A stretch of DNA of 64,000 nucleotides from Protopterus annectens (Eukaryota; Chordata; Ceratodontiformes; Protopteridae). Location of the stretch: NCBI RefSeq assembly GCF_019279795.1, contig NC_056745.1:1493430989-1493494988 (forward strand), written 5' to 3'. Made by a program: the position numbers and the translations under genes. Below, piece by piece: positions 10,567 to 21,398 of the stretch (position 1 is the stretch's first letter; every line of letters begins with the position of its first letter). The notes beneath the pieces are model-generated. The model saw only the letters and a list, made by a program, of their open reading frames with translations. It had not been told where the DNA came from and ran no database searches.

Positions 10567-10940
10567 GAGCAGAGACCACTGTCACTATTGACCTTTTACT
10601 AAGGTTTAAGGCACCAGACTGTGCAGCAATTTGCAAGTAACACTGTTTATGGAAAAAAATGTAATAATAAATTACTAAGACTCAGAATCTTACAGAAGTA
10701 CATAGTTTTGCCACAACTGTGAACTAAAGTACAAGATTGTGGGTCAGCAAGGTTGAAAATACAAACAGTTATTATAAGTAATGCAAGACTAAGGTCCCAA
10801 AACAAACTTAAAAATGCAATCAGCTGGAACAGAGCAGAGAATTACATGGTAGTATCACCACATGGGTCACAAGTATGCTTGAATATTTAAGCAGCATTGA
10901 AAAAAATAAAATTTAATTCTCTCTCCTTTTTTTGAAAAAC
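9925..10940. repeat. Two diverged direct copies of an unclassified repeat
   Basis: About 9930-10220 and 10405-10725 share a colinear series of blocks: ATTGGAGCTC, GAAACTTTA, a T(A)AAAGCACTG block, CACTATTGACCTT, GTTTATGGAAAAAAATG, CTCAGAATCTT and GCCACAACTGTGA. A CCAAGT-TTGGATAAAAG block precedes unit 2 (about 10348) and recurs at about 10967. The spacing is about 470-630 bp, as in an old tandem array. A CA repeat has expanded inside the second unit. No coding capacity; family unknown. Confidence 0.75.
10525..10564. repeat. (AC)20 microsatellite
   Basis: Forty bases of perfect AC dinucleotide inside the second unit of the duplicated repeat; absent from the first unit. Confidence 0.98.
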
Positions 10941-12289
10941 TAGTAACTCACTGTTCCTCACCTCTCCAAGTCTTGGATAAAAGTTTCCTGGGTTTAGGCC
11001 AGCTTCTTTATCAGATCAAATTTCTGATGTCAGAATGATGACTCTTGCAGTCTTTTGGGGCAGGCATGGCTTGCATTTTGTCATGCTGTGTCTCAGTTTT
11101 ATCCCTGTACAAGTGAAGCATTGAGTAATGCTGTGTTCCTCACAAAACAGTAAACACAGATAGTGCAACAATCGTTGAATGCTACTGTGTCTGCTGCTGA
11201 GTACAGTGGCCCAGCTACAGACACAACAGCTGAACAGCAGTTTTTGCACGATGATGAGACGCAGCATCCTACAGGCGTACATGCTGTGCAACAGTGAAGC
11301 TTGAACTAAATAAAAGTTTTAAAAGCTGTATACAAGGAAGTAAAAGGAGGCAAGAGGTTACCTGCTGAACTGTAAGTACAGAAATTCACCACCAGAAAAT
11401 GAAAAACAAGCAAATTTAAAAATAAATGCTGATTAAATGCAGACTGAAGTACCCTTCGTGGGAAAATGGTCACACAGCAGTCAGGAACGTGAGATCGGCA
11501 GGAAGAAAAGTACGGTGAGATTGGGATAGAGAGCTTGTTGCAGCTGAAAGCTGTGAACGTCAAGTGGCAGATCCATAACTGGGGAAGTACGAAGGGGGAT
11601 GCTGCCCTGGTATAAACTATTAGGGAGGTGAGTTTGGCGGCAGTTCATGGGATATGAGTGCAGTACCAGTGTAAGAAGCTGTGGATAATTTTATGGCTTC
11701 GTAAATTAATGTATTTATAAGCTTAATGCTAGTAACTGTAGCCAGCATCTTGCAATTCAGAATCCATCTAATGTTTATTTGTTTTTGTTTCTCAATTTCT
11801 GGACCCTCCCATTTTATTTCTTGTCCTCAGCTTCAGATTGAGGGAGATACCATTGTGGGCAATGCCCAGTGTGTGATACCAGATAGCCTGGCTAATTCCT
11901 GTAGCATGCAGTCTGACATGTTACTGATGACAGACATGCCAGTCTTGCATATTACCGATTATGGACATGCTTCCTGCATATCAGTCATTGTGCAAGTATA
12001 TAGCTTTCATTTTTCAAATAGTTAAACTTAAAAAGCAATGATAACACATCCTGACTTTTTTATACAGACACACAATTATCTATGCATCTCTGACTGTGCT
12101 GGTCAAGCATGTGGTCTTTCATCAAAAGTATAACTGAAGTTTTTTTTCCCTGGACAACATGCATGTACAGTGTATTAGTGTTCTTTCAGACCTGCTTTAC
12201 AGATTAGTCAAACTTTTACTTTGAAGTTTAGATTTTTACTCCTTACAAAACAAAATACTGAAAACAGAGTATGCTTTTTCTTAACAGAA
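10941..12289. other. Non-coding stretch, nothing recognised
   Basis: AT-rich DNA. A plus-strand frame at 11726-12025 follows an acceptor-like TTGTCCTCAG, but its translation resembles no plexin segment or other family I know, so it is not called as an exon. Confidence 0.4.
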
Positions 12290-12440
12290 AAAAATTACAT
12301 ATCTTTCTTCAACATTTACAGGATCACTTTTAAGCATTAAAGAGGACCGGTCCTAGAATTACTCTCTGTGACATCCATATGCCCCTTTTCTTCAGGGCAC
12401 ACTGTATTTACTGCTTCCTCTGATTTCTATCAGTTGATGA
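12290..12440 (-). mobile_element. Probable CR1/L2-like LINE reverse transcriptase remnant
   Basis: On the minus strand near 12340-12365 the frame reads ILGPVLFNA, matching the LGP-LF box that precedes the catalytic motif in CR1/L2-type reverse transcriptases. Stops follow immediately. It is very short and old and lies just outside the retroviral LTR. Confidence 0.4.
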
Positions 12441-12520
12441 TCTGGCCACCAGTTTGAGACTTATCTGTAGATCAGCTTCATTATGTAGAATTTGTCTGCA
12501 GATTATTGTGAGTCATCCCC

Positions 12521-13350
12521 TGTTAAATAAATTTGTTAGAGTCAGACTGTAAAAATCATTGAGTTATTCAAACACAATGTCAATTAATAACAAACAATAA
12601 TGCAGGAGCAACTCAGATATCACTAATGTACATTAGGAGGCAAAAAACCATACACAAAGTTTGTATAGAATTTTGACTGCTTTATTGACCAAAACACATT
12701 GGTTATATACATTTCATTATCAGTTTTGCCCACCTTACTGGTGTGGTCAGTGACAGGGTCTTTACATCATAGTTATTCATAAAAAGTGCTGATTTTGTGT
12801 TTTTCAAAAAGTCCTTTTCCCATGAGAATGTTGCAGCCTTGCAGACAGCTGGTCAGTCACGATGACCTCCTGAGGATGTAGCCAATTCAAGGTTCTCTGA
12901 TTAGTTCAAATACAATAGATGTAAGTCTTCCTTAAAGCCTCCTTTTGTTTCTCTTGTCCCCAGCTGCACTATCAGAGATAGTGACAAGGCTACTTCCTGG
13001 TGGAGGCAGGAAAGAGGACATACATGCAAACAGATTTATTATTTTCCAACTTTGCAAAATAATCTTTACTTGAAAGACATGAGCCAGACTGCATCTGCAA
13101 GCTGCCAAGGTCAAATTTCTGATTACACTGCAGCTTGTACTTCAAGCAATAATATGCAGGTTTATTTTTACTGTTATTCTAGTAAGACAGAATTAAATGC
13201 ATTAAGTACATTTATTCCTAACTAAAGCACACATTTCTCTATATATTTGATCATACAACTTATATGTGTTTGGATGATTAAATACACATCTTCCTAAGCA
13301 GCACACATTGTAAATATATTTTTCTAGGCAGCATGTAGATTTTTCTAACA
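12521..13350 (-). repeat. ERV 3' LTR
   Basis: Starts TGTTAAATAA and ends TTTTCTAACA in plus orientation. By eye it aligns with 19867-20700 without substitutions; the differences seen are five small indels. It contains a CACTATC-AGA-GATAGTG hairpin (12967-12983), shorter than its counterpart in the other LTR. Confidence 0.95.
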
Positions 13351-13366
13351 TTCTCCCTCCTTTTAA
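13351..13366 (-). other. ERV polypurine tract
   Basis: On the minus strand AAAAGGAGGGAGAA lies immediately before the 3' LTR, the required position for the plus-strand primer of retroviral DNA synthesis. Confidence 0.85.
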
Positions 13367-13639
13367 TGCATTTAATACTGTTTAAAACATAAACAATATT
13401 ATTTCATTCCTCAGCCTTTCCTTTCAAGGGCTTTCAGCTAAGTAAGTCATTGGTTTTATATTTCAGAAAAAGCATCATTTGAAATTAATCTTTTAATTTC
13501 AACACTTTGGTAAAGAGTTTCAGTAGCAGATATATCAACAAATTTTTGATTAATCTTTTCATGCAGGGAATTTCACAGTAAACACATGTTCCTATTAGGA
13601 GTATACCCACACAAATAGCAATTAAATGTTTAATAGGAT

Positions 13640-14900
13640 GGAACCCCACCCCCCCCAAACAGATTCTGGAAAAAGTCCGTCAGTGGGTTTGGGCCTGGTT
13701 TAGTCATTGCTGATACTTGCTGAATTACCTCTAGGTGGTCATTGATTTCATGTTGGTTGTCTGGAATGTACGCACAGCATTCTTCTTCGTGTACCACCTC
13801 TTGCCGCTAGGGTGAAGTAAAGAGCCATTCGATTTTGTAGCACAACAGTTTTATTGCATTCAGTTCATTAGTCACCAATTCTAGGGTGGAAAAAGTTGCA
13901 TTGTTCATGACTTTTGACAGCTTTCTCAGCTCCCAGATCGATTTGACTGCTCCATAGGCTGGTGGCATTCCTGCCCTGGATATAACACTGTTGCCCAGGT
14001 TCATATGAGTCAATTTACTTTTGTCTTTCACTGAATTATGGCCTTTTAACCAGCTTTGATTTTACCAACTGGATTCACAGGGTTTTTTTCTCACTGGACC
14101 TTCAGATTCTCGAGCTGTTTCCCTTACGTTTCATATTTTACCCAAAGGTAATTCTGCAGTATGTCTTATTGCTGAAACCAGATAACCCAAAAACAACTGC
14201 GGACCAATTCTCAGGTAACCATTTATATGCCTTTTTCCCACAAATAAAATCATTACTTTGGTACTGATACGTGTTATCCCTGCATGAAACATTTTCCTAT
14301 TCCTAATAGACAATTGCTTAGTTAAGACTAGATTGTCACATACTGCATTTAATGTAGTTTTCATTGAACTCAGATATGAATCATGGTTTGTATTACAAAC
14401 AGTACCCCCACTTTTGACTTTAATGTAACATTTATAAGACATTGTTATATTACCATTACTCCAGCCCACCTGGAGGGTATTATTCTCATACAATTTCTTT
14501 TTGTGTGAACAGGTAAAAATAAAGCAATTTTGTCCTGTGATCTCACGGTGCCTGTGTCAAATAACAGGTTTTCCCAAGTTTCATTTATTCCCAAGGGGAC
14601 ATCAGACATTAAAAGTCCTCCATATGCTGTGGGTATTGCAGTACAGACCCAGCAATTTGAAACGTTCATAGTCTCTACATAAACTCGTTTCATAGCCAGG
14701 TATGTGTTAAAGTTTGGGTGCCAGTCTGTAGCCAGTCCTTCATCACGTTTTATTAATTTTACTTCTGTAGTTATATGCAAGAAAAACCATAACAACAAAA
14801 AGGTTACTACAAACATAGTTATTAAGTGTATGATCAGTAGGCCAGTGAACCAGTGTCTCTGGGGTTGTTTCACATTTTTATTCATTCTGCCTCTGGCCAT
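13640..14900 (-). pseudogene. ERV envelope gene remnant
   Basis: The start codon at 14898-14900 overlaps the integrase end by about 20 bases, as is usual in gammaretrovirus-like elements. The first frame (14445-14900) has a hydrophobic segment near residues 20-45 and a CWVC motif of surface-subunit type. The frame is lost near 14470 and continues in 14131-14493. Transmembrane-subunit features follow in at least two more frames: an LQNR-type heptad segment near 13830, a downstream CC pair, and a hydrophobic anchor near 13590-13650. The Cys that normally precedes the CC pair in this family is not visible. Several shifts separate the parts, so no functional envelope is encoded. A host-domesticated role is not supported. 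Confidence 0.8.
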
Positions 14901-15785
14901 CCTGTTCCTGTGGTATGTCCAAACTAAATTTCTTAACAGGTTTGCAATGGGTTAAATGAACCCAAGATGATCTCTCAGCAATTTTCACTGCAGTGGGTGT
15001 TGCCAACAGTACCTGGTACGGACCTTCCCACCTTGGACTCGCCCAGTTCTTTCTCTTTATGACTTTCAGCCAAATCCAGGACCCCGGGGTCAGCACGGCC
15101 TCTGGTTTTGTTTCTTGTTTATCTGAAAAAGAGTTCAACTGCAAAACAGTCTTATTTATAACAGTTTCTTTATTTAATTAGCTAGTGAACTGTCAGCCTC
15201 CAGCCCTGCAGGCATGAGAGCTTTTACTGAGGCACATAATATGCCTTCCAAATACTACTTTAAAGGGATCAAACCCTTTACATTTGTTACTGTTTTTCAT
15301 GCTCAGCAATGCTAGAGGTAAACAGCAAATCCAATTCTTCTGAGTCTTACTCATCAACTTTCTTAACTTGTTTTTTTAAAATCCCATTGTACCTCTCCAC
15401 CAGTCCTGCTGACTGTGGGTGGTAAGCACAGTGATTCCTTAAGGAAAAGCTTCTACCCATTTTGAAAACATATCTATGATCACTAAACAGTATTTTTCCC
15501 TCCACATTTATTCAACTCTATGAAGTCCATACAAATAGTATGGAATGGATATGGTGGTGTAGGGAAACTCCCTTGCTTGTTTTTAAGTGCTCCTTGTGCA
15601 TGGTGCTTTGTTACAAGTATGACAAGCTGCACAAAATTTTATTGTATAATTTATGTATCCATATGTTTGGAATATTTTATTTACTAACTGTACCATCCCC
15701 CCTGTTGAGACATGGCTCTGCCCATGGCTCAACAAAGCTGCATTTTTAAATAAATTAGACGGTAATATTAAATTGCACCTTGTTT
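14878..15785 (-). pseudogene. ERV integrase remnant with core deletion
   Basis: On the minus strand the zinc-binding end is recognisable by an ACHTC pair near 15620. The core begins with an MDFIEL block (about 15510-15530, first catalytic Asp). It jumps near 15445 from SKWVEA to a HPQSAGLVERYNG block holding the catalytic Glu. The 50 or so residues normally between them, with the second catalytic Asp, are absent. The C-terminal domain is well preserved in 14878-15144 ([33 protein letters not shown]), the signature of gammaretrovirus-like integrases. It cannot integrate DNA. Confidence 0.85.
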
Positions 15786-16670
15786 TACCCAGTTTTGTTT
15801 TTTTTTTTTGCTGTTGTAGTAAGCATTTGCATTGTTTTTAACATGTTTAAATCTAAAATCTCAAAGGGCTGTAATTTTTCAAAAAATAAAGTTCCTGAGT
15901 CTGAGGCTGCTTGCTTTGCAGCTGCATCAGCTCGTGCATTACCTTTTGAAATCTTATCCTGTTGTTTTGTATGAGCTACACATTTACAAATAGCTACTTT
16001 AGTAGGCAACTGAATAGATTCTAATAGCTCCAAAATAAATTGCGCATGATTAATAGGTTTTTCACTGGATGTAATCATCCCTCTATTTTCTTTATTATTG
16101 TGCAAACACATGCACTGTAGAAAAGCATACTGATTATCAGTATATATGTTTACTTTTTTGCCTTTTACTAAAATACATGCTTCTGTCAAGATTACCAGTT
16201 CTGCTGCTTGAGCATACAAGTTGTGTGGCAAAGTTTGTGCTTCTAAATTTTTAGTGTCTGTAACTACTGCATACCCCACCAGATTTTTTCCTGTAGGACC
16301 CTTCTGCATGAGCCATTCACGTAATATGTCACCTCAGCATTGTCCAAGGGCATATCTGTAAGATCTTGTCTAGGTAAAGCTAACTGTTTATATGAGGTTG
16401 ACTCAGCAGTATGGTCATACATGAAAGATGTCTAGCAGGAGAAAGGTATGCAACTTTTTCTTGTGGCAGAATTATTGCAACTGCATGAGGCATTCTCAAT
16501 GTGAGAGGGTGGAATAACACCATTGAGGCTGAAGCCTGTACTGCCATTGCTGCTGCAACTACTGCTTGTACACAGTGAGGCAAAGATTGCACCACTGGGT
16601 CTAACTGTGATGAATAGTAAGCTATGGGGCATTGCTTATCCCCATGTTGCTGCTTTAATACTGATGTCAT
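15785..16670 (-). pseudogene. ERV RNase H and tether remnant
   Basis: The tether segment reads in 16380-16670 ([13 protein letters not shown]). RNase H follows: the strand that normally carries the first catalytic Asp reads YVNGSC near 16320-16340, with Asn in that place. The rest reads in 15785-16309 with AAELVILTEA (catalytic Glu), IYTDNQYAF (Asp) and GNARADAAAK (Asp). A frame change lies between the two parts. The RNase H normally degrades the RNA strand during reverse transcription; here loss of the first Asp alone would inactivate it. Confidence 0.88.
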
Positions 16671-16687
16671 GTACCATTGCTTACAAT

Positions 16688-17406
16688 CTATGGTCTAAAA
16701 AAAAACGTTTGTGATAACTTGGAAGTCTTAAAACTAATGAAGAAGCTATTAACTGCTTCAACCTGCAGAAAGCCATTTCTGCTTTTGTTTTTCATTGTAA
16801 AATAATTTGGTACCCAGTTCCAACAAAAATTAGTTGTACCTAGGAAAGACATTATTTCTTTTTTAGTTGTTGGTTTGGGTGCTTGCAAAATTGCTGTTTT
16901 TTTTCCCTTTTCTCTTTTCCCACTATTTAGTATTTTACCTTTACTGAATATCACATATTCCAGGTATCTAACCTGTTTTTTTTTTTTTTTTTTTCCCAAA
17001 GTTTGTAACTTACTCTTGTTTACTTTGTGTCCTTGTATTACTAAAAATTTTAACAATGCTACTGTATTCACCCTGCACTGCTGCTGGGTGCTGCTAGCAA
17101 GATGTCATTTACATAAAGTAGTACTTGGCTGCCCCCTGGTGGAGAAAACCCTGCCAGGTTGCTAGCCATCTCTTGTGCGAATATCGTTGGACTTTCACTA
17201 TATCCCTGTGGTAGTCGGATGTACGTATACCTTTTGCCCTGAAATGTAAATGCAAACCAATGCTGGCTGTCAGGGTGGATAGGTATTGAGAAAAATGCAT
17301 TGCTAATATCTACCACAGTGAAATATTTCTGTTGCGGCTTCAAATCATTTAATAAGGTATGTGGGTCTGGCACCGTAGGTGCTCTTGGTATTACTGCATT
17401 ATTCAC
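16688..17406 (-). pseudogene. ERV reverse transcriptase remnant
   Basis: The frame 17068-17406 holds the FTVVDISNAFF strand, RLPQGYSESPTIF and a YVND box where the family has two Asp (the Asn codon is at 17107-17109). A frame change near 17085 leads to 16688-17071 with VNTVALLKFLVIQGHKV, RYLEYVIF and an A-rich insertion-prone tract (KKKKKK). The upstream fingers region is poorly preserved (17485-17688). A missing catalytic Asp plus at least two shifts make it dead. Confidence 0.9.
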
Positions 17407-18189
17407 AGCTTATAAATCTTGTACCATCTGCCATTCCCCGTTTGCTTTTTCTTAACAGGAAATAGGGGTGTATCACATGGTGAATCAGGAGATTCTACCA
17501 GTACTCCTTTTTTGAGTAATGCTGCTTATTATAGGCTTAATTTCTACTTTTGCATTCTTTCCCAAAATGTATTGTTTTTTCTGTGGTCTAAAAGCTGACT
17601 TTGGGGTAATTGTAACTGGTCCTGCTGCTTGAATAAGCCCTACATTTGACTTGCCTGTTGACCACAGAGTTGTTGGAATTTTACACAAGGCCTTTTCTTT
17701 TTCTTTTAATAAAATGCTAATCAGCTGTCCTTACTAGATTGCAAGTGTACAGCTGTATGTGTCTGTGTCAACCAATTCAGTTTTGTTTTCATATCCCTTG
17801 TCCTGACATTTTTAAATCAGTCTGTTTTCCCATTTTGTTACCTTTTTTTCTAAGTCTGCCCATTTAAAACTTTTGTTTTTGTCAAGCTGACATGTGGCAG
17901 TCTATTGGACTTATACAATCTCATGAACTCCTGAGGTAATGAACAGCTTACTACACTGTTTCCCTCAGTATCCCAGCATAAAGTTTGTAATATTAATTTG
18001 TCAGCAGGATTTTTACTTATATTTTTTATTAGGTCCTGGTGTGCTACAGTAGTATGGAGTACAATGTAACCAGTGCTGCTGATCAGTGTCAAGGGAGGGT
18101 ACCTTACTGATGGCTACGTTTATCAGTTCTTTGGTTACTGTCCTGGACCAATCATAACTAGGTCCTGGCTGTACCAATAATAGGCTTCA

Positions 18190-18560
18190 CCCTCTGATCA
18201 CACCACAAGAGCATTCATTCGTCTTTGTGCTTCCATACCCTGCATGGTAGGAACTACTGCTATGCCAAATATCTGCACAAGGTCTTTTCCCAGTAAGTTT
18301 ACTGGATATTTTTGCAGAAACTACAATTTTACTTTTCTGAGTCATACCTGAAACAGGGTCAGTTATTGCTATATTATGGGAAAGTGGTTCCCTGTATAGC
18401 TGTCTATTTGCTGCTTTTACTAATATATAATTAGGTGATTTAGAATGTTTTGGTAACTTGGAGGGTGTATCAAAGTCCGTGACGCTCCTGAGTCACACAG
18501 GAATTTGACCTTTCTTCCCTCCACCAGAAGTGTTACTTCTGGTTTTGTATTTGCTAGGTA
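18190..18560 (-). pseudogene. ERV aspartic protease remnant
   Basis: The minus strand at about 18478-18540 reads VTLLVEGRKVKFLCDSGAS with the catalytic DSG triad, followed after a frame change by a flap-like stretch and an LTGKDL box near 18290. Protease in line with pol and downstream of gag fits retroviral order. The frame is not continuous. Confidence 0.7.
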
Positions 18561-19406
18561 GAGCTCCAGGCTCAACAATGCTAAATCTAAAATTTTATTT
18601 TCATTTTATTCTTTACATCTGTTTGTACTTCCTCTATTCCCTCTACTACATTCACATTTTCTTTTTGTTTATTAACCTTTCCTGATGATTTTTGGTTATT
18701 ATCACTATTATATAGTCAGTCCACATCTCCTTTATCTTCTGTTATTGCTTTCTTATTTTGTTTATAGTCCCTAGCTAGATGCCCTTTTTACCTGACTGTA
18801 ATACAAATACTTCAGCTCCGTCTTCAACAGTGAAGACTTGTGCCCTTTTTTTTTTTACTATTAAAGTGTCTTTCAGCACGTCTAGCATACTCAAGTAAGG
18901 CTTGCAGCCTGCTTGTTCAGTGATTTATCATATGCCTTGTAATAAAACTACTAACAGAGGCAATGCAACCTTTTAAAAATGTATATATATATATATATTT
19001 TTTAATTGTTATTTTAAGCATTTTAATAATCTAGCATAATATCCATCTACTGTCTCATTTTCCTGTTGTAGGCATTAATTAATGCAAGTCCAGTCTACTC
19101 TAAGTTTTCATTTTTCAGAGATTCTGTCTGTTAGACCTTTTACTCTGTTGTCTAAAAATGTTTCAGAATTTTTTAAGCTTCTGTTTTTCTTTTGCCTGAC
19201 GCCCTGCATCAGATTAAAACTTGTTTAAGGAGTTTAACTAGTGAAAGTTTATCTAGTTTACTATCAAATTTATAGTTGTTAACACATTTTGCAAAATATC
19301 TCACATTATCTGCTCTCTGTAATTGCATATATTTTGCATCTTCTGTTAGGGCGGGTCACGTGACCCTTTAGTGCATTCGTTTCCCATGTCTCTGAAAGAA
19401 AAAAGA

Positions 19407-19437
<31 letters not shown>

Positions 19438-19846
19438 ACAACAACAGAACTGTTACGTAACCCTTTCTCTTGTACCACGTGGTATCTCTATTCCCGTATT
19501 CACAGTAGTGTCTAGAATGACTGTTTACTTTGTTTTGCTTTATTTCCTGATCTATGACTCAAGATACAATACTTGACTACCTCTCTCCCTGCTATCACAA
19601 ACCTTAGCAATAGCACAGTGTAACCTGGTCCCTGATCTAAAACAAAAACAAAGAGAGGAATTCTGCTTACCCGAGCCTCCTGCTTATGTTTGATAGGCTT
19701 TTTAGGACCCAGTTTTCCGCTTTTCGCCACAGATCAGATAAGTGGACAGCCTCTTTAGGCACGACAATTCAGTCGGAGGTCTTTCCTTCTTCTGCAGACT
19801 TCAATACCACCTATATATTCTGACCTGTAGCTTACCAAGGGAATTC
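18561..19846 (-). pseudogene. ERV gag and leader region, heavily decayed
   Basis: No frame longer than about 70 codons survives. Near 18775-18800 a KGHLARDY segment looks like the back half of a nucleocapsid zinc knuckle with Tyr where the last Cys is expected. An AG microsatellite (19406-19433) and poly-T runs are embedded. The small frame at 19512-19730 has no clear homology and may be leader sequence. Confidence 0.6.
19406..19433. repeat. (AG)n microsatellite
   Basis: About 14 AG units within the ERV leader/gag region. Confidence 0.95.
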
Positions 19847-19864
19847 CGGCACGATTAGGACCAA
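19847..19864 (-). other. Candidate ERV primer-binding site
   Basis: Three bases inside the 5' LTR the minus strand reads TGGTCCTAATCGTGCCGG. The TGG start and the position fit a site complementary to a tRNA 3' end (CCA). I could not assign the tRNA from memory. Confidence 0.6.
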
Positions 19865-19866
19865 GA

Positions 19867-20700
19867 TGTTAAATAAATTTGTTAGAGTCAGACTGTAAAA
19901 ATCATTGAGTTATTCAAACACAATGTCAATTAATAACAAACAATAATGCAGGAGCAACTCAGATATCACTAATGTACATTAGGAGGCAAAAAACCATACA
20001 CAAAGTTTGTATAGAATTTTGACTGCTTTATTGACCAAAACACATTGGTTATATACATTTCATTATCAGTTTTGCCCACCTTACTGGTGTGGTCAGTGAC
20101 AGGGTCTTTACATCATAGTTATTCATAAAAGTGCTGATTTTGTGTTTTTCAAAAGTCCTTTTCCCATGAGAATGTTGCAGCCTTGCAGACAGCTGGTCAG
20201 TCACGATGACCTCCTGAGGATGTAGCCAATTCAAGGTTCTCTGATTAGTTCAAATACAATAGATGTAAGTCTTCCTTAAAGCCTCCTTTTGTTTCTCTTG
20301 TCCCCAGCTGCGCACTATCAGAGATAGTGCGCACAAGGCTACTTTCCTGGTGGAGGCAGGAAAGAGGACATACATGCAAACAGATTTATTATTTTCCAAC
20401 TTTGCAAAATAATCTTTACTTGAAAGACATGAGCCAGACTGCATCTGCAAGCTGCCAAGGTCAAATTTCTGATTACACTGCAGCTTGTACTTCAAGCAAT
20501 AATATGCAGGTTTATTTTTACTGTTATTCTAGTAAGACAGAATTAAATGCATTAAGTACATTTATTCCTAACTAAAGCACACATTTCTCTATATATTTGA
20601 TCATACAACTTATATGTGTTTGGATGATTAAATACACATCTTCCTAAGCAGCACACATTGTAAATATATTTTTCTAGGCAGCATGTAGATTTTTCTAACA
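19867..20700 (-). repeat. ERV 5' LTR
   Basis: 834 bp, TG...CA, followed by TCCCC. It carries a perfect 11-bp hairpin (TGCGCACTATC, AGA loop, GATAGTGCGCA) at 20309-20333 that is shortened on both arms in the other LTR. Confidence 0.95.
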
Positions 20701-21148
20701 TCCCCCCATCCCTTCTCTCGTCTAATAGTTTGGTCATTTACCTGTTCAGGTATGTATAGTAAGACATTATGTTTATCGAACAAGTTATTTTGTCCTGAAG
20801 AATTTTTTTGTCCCAGTTATTATAAGCACTGAAGTACACCTTGAGGCTTATTTGTGAGTCAAGTCCAGGAGACTCATTTTTGTTTGTGACTATATTTCAT
20901 ATAAACTCAGTGCATCTTTTTGTCTGTTTGGCACCTTTGGTTCAAAGTTTAGTTAACAAAAGCTACTAAGGGCTTCTTGTAACAATGAGTTTGAACTTGT
21001 GATTACTGTAATTGTACACTATAACTGAATGTGATATTGGCTTTTTTCAAAGTTTAATACATTTTTTTAAAGAAATCTAAAATGCATTGGAAAGGTTTTC
21101 CTACAGTATATTATATTATATTATTACTGTAAAATGTTTGCATTTTAG
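20701..21148. other. Plexin intron end, nothing else recognised
   Basis: DNA between the ERV and the first visible plexin exon. The preceding exon, which should encode the transmembrane helix, was not found anywhere upstream in the window. The acceptor is TTGCATTTTAG at 21138-21148. Confidence 0.6.
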
Positions 21149-21249
21149 ACGAAAAAGCCAGCAGGCTGAGCGAGAATATGAGAAAATTAAATCACAGCTT
21201 GAAGGTCTGGAGGAAAGTGTAAGAGATCGATGCAAGAAGGAATTCACAG
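21149..21249 (+). CDS. PLXNB2: Plexin-B (probably plexin-B2) exon: juxtamembrane helix
   Basis: Plexins are single-pass semaphorin receptors whose cytoplasmic GAP domain acts on small GTPases. This 101-nt internal exon encodes [20 protein letters not shown] followed by [14 protein letters not shown], the basic stop-transfer end and juxtamembrane helix. It begins with the third base of an Arg codon and ends with the first base of an Asp codon, completed by AT of the next exon. Acceptor TTTTAG and donor CAG|GTAAGT are both good. The assignment to plexin-B2 rather than another B plexin rests on remembered similarity. The donor with its last seven exon bases is tandemly duplicated just downstream (see that entry). 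No lesion seen. Confidence 0.88.
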
Positions 21250-21398
21250 GTAAGTACTCCGTAATTTGGCATCACATCGGTGTTCCTTATAATAAATTCA
21301 TGAGTCTGTACTTGGACATCTTCACAGGTAAGTAGTCCGTAAGTTAGCATCACACACATCTGTGTTCCTTATAATAAATTTGTGAGTCTGTACTTAGA
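21243..21398 (+). repeat. 78-bp tandem duplication carrying a second plexin splice donor
   Basis: Unit 1 starts at the last seven exon bases (TTCACAG, 21243) and runs into the intron; unit 2 starts with TTCACAG at 21321. Both have CAG|GTAAGTA, TCCGTAA, GGTGTTCC/TGTGTTCC and TTATAATAAATT. The two donors (GT at 21250 and 21328) are exactly 78 nt apart, and the 78 nt contain no stop in the exon frame, so the second donor would add 26 residues and still join to the next exon in frame. Confidence 0.92.

Larger units (their letters stand above)
12521..20700 (-). mobile_element. Endogenous retrovirus, minus strand, full structure with broken genes
   Basis: An 8.2-kb provirus bounded by two LTRs (TG...CA, 830 and 834 bp) and a 5-bp target duplication: TCCCC before 12521 and after 20700. 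On the minus strand the order is 5' LTR, candidate primer site, decayed gag, protease, RT, RNase H, integrase, env, polypurine tract, 3' LTR. The integrase C-terminal domain and the env overlap style point to a gamma/epsilon-like (class I) retrovirus. All genes carry stops, shifts or deletions, although the LTRs differ only by a few indels. It interrupts older sequence upstream of the plexin exons; no effect on the gene can be read from sequence. Confidence 0.93.

Noticed and set aside
11726..12025. Plus-strand frame following an acceptor-like CCTCAG, considered as an upstream plexin exon
   Set aside because: The translation does not resemble any plexin segment or another family I know, and no clear donor in phase was identified.
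14131..14900. Envelope gene considered as a host-domesticated (syncytin-like) gene
   Set aside because: Frameshifts separate the subunits and the region is no better preserved than gag or pol, so there is no sign of selection.
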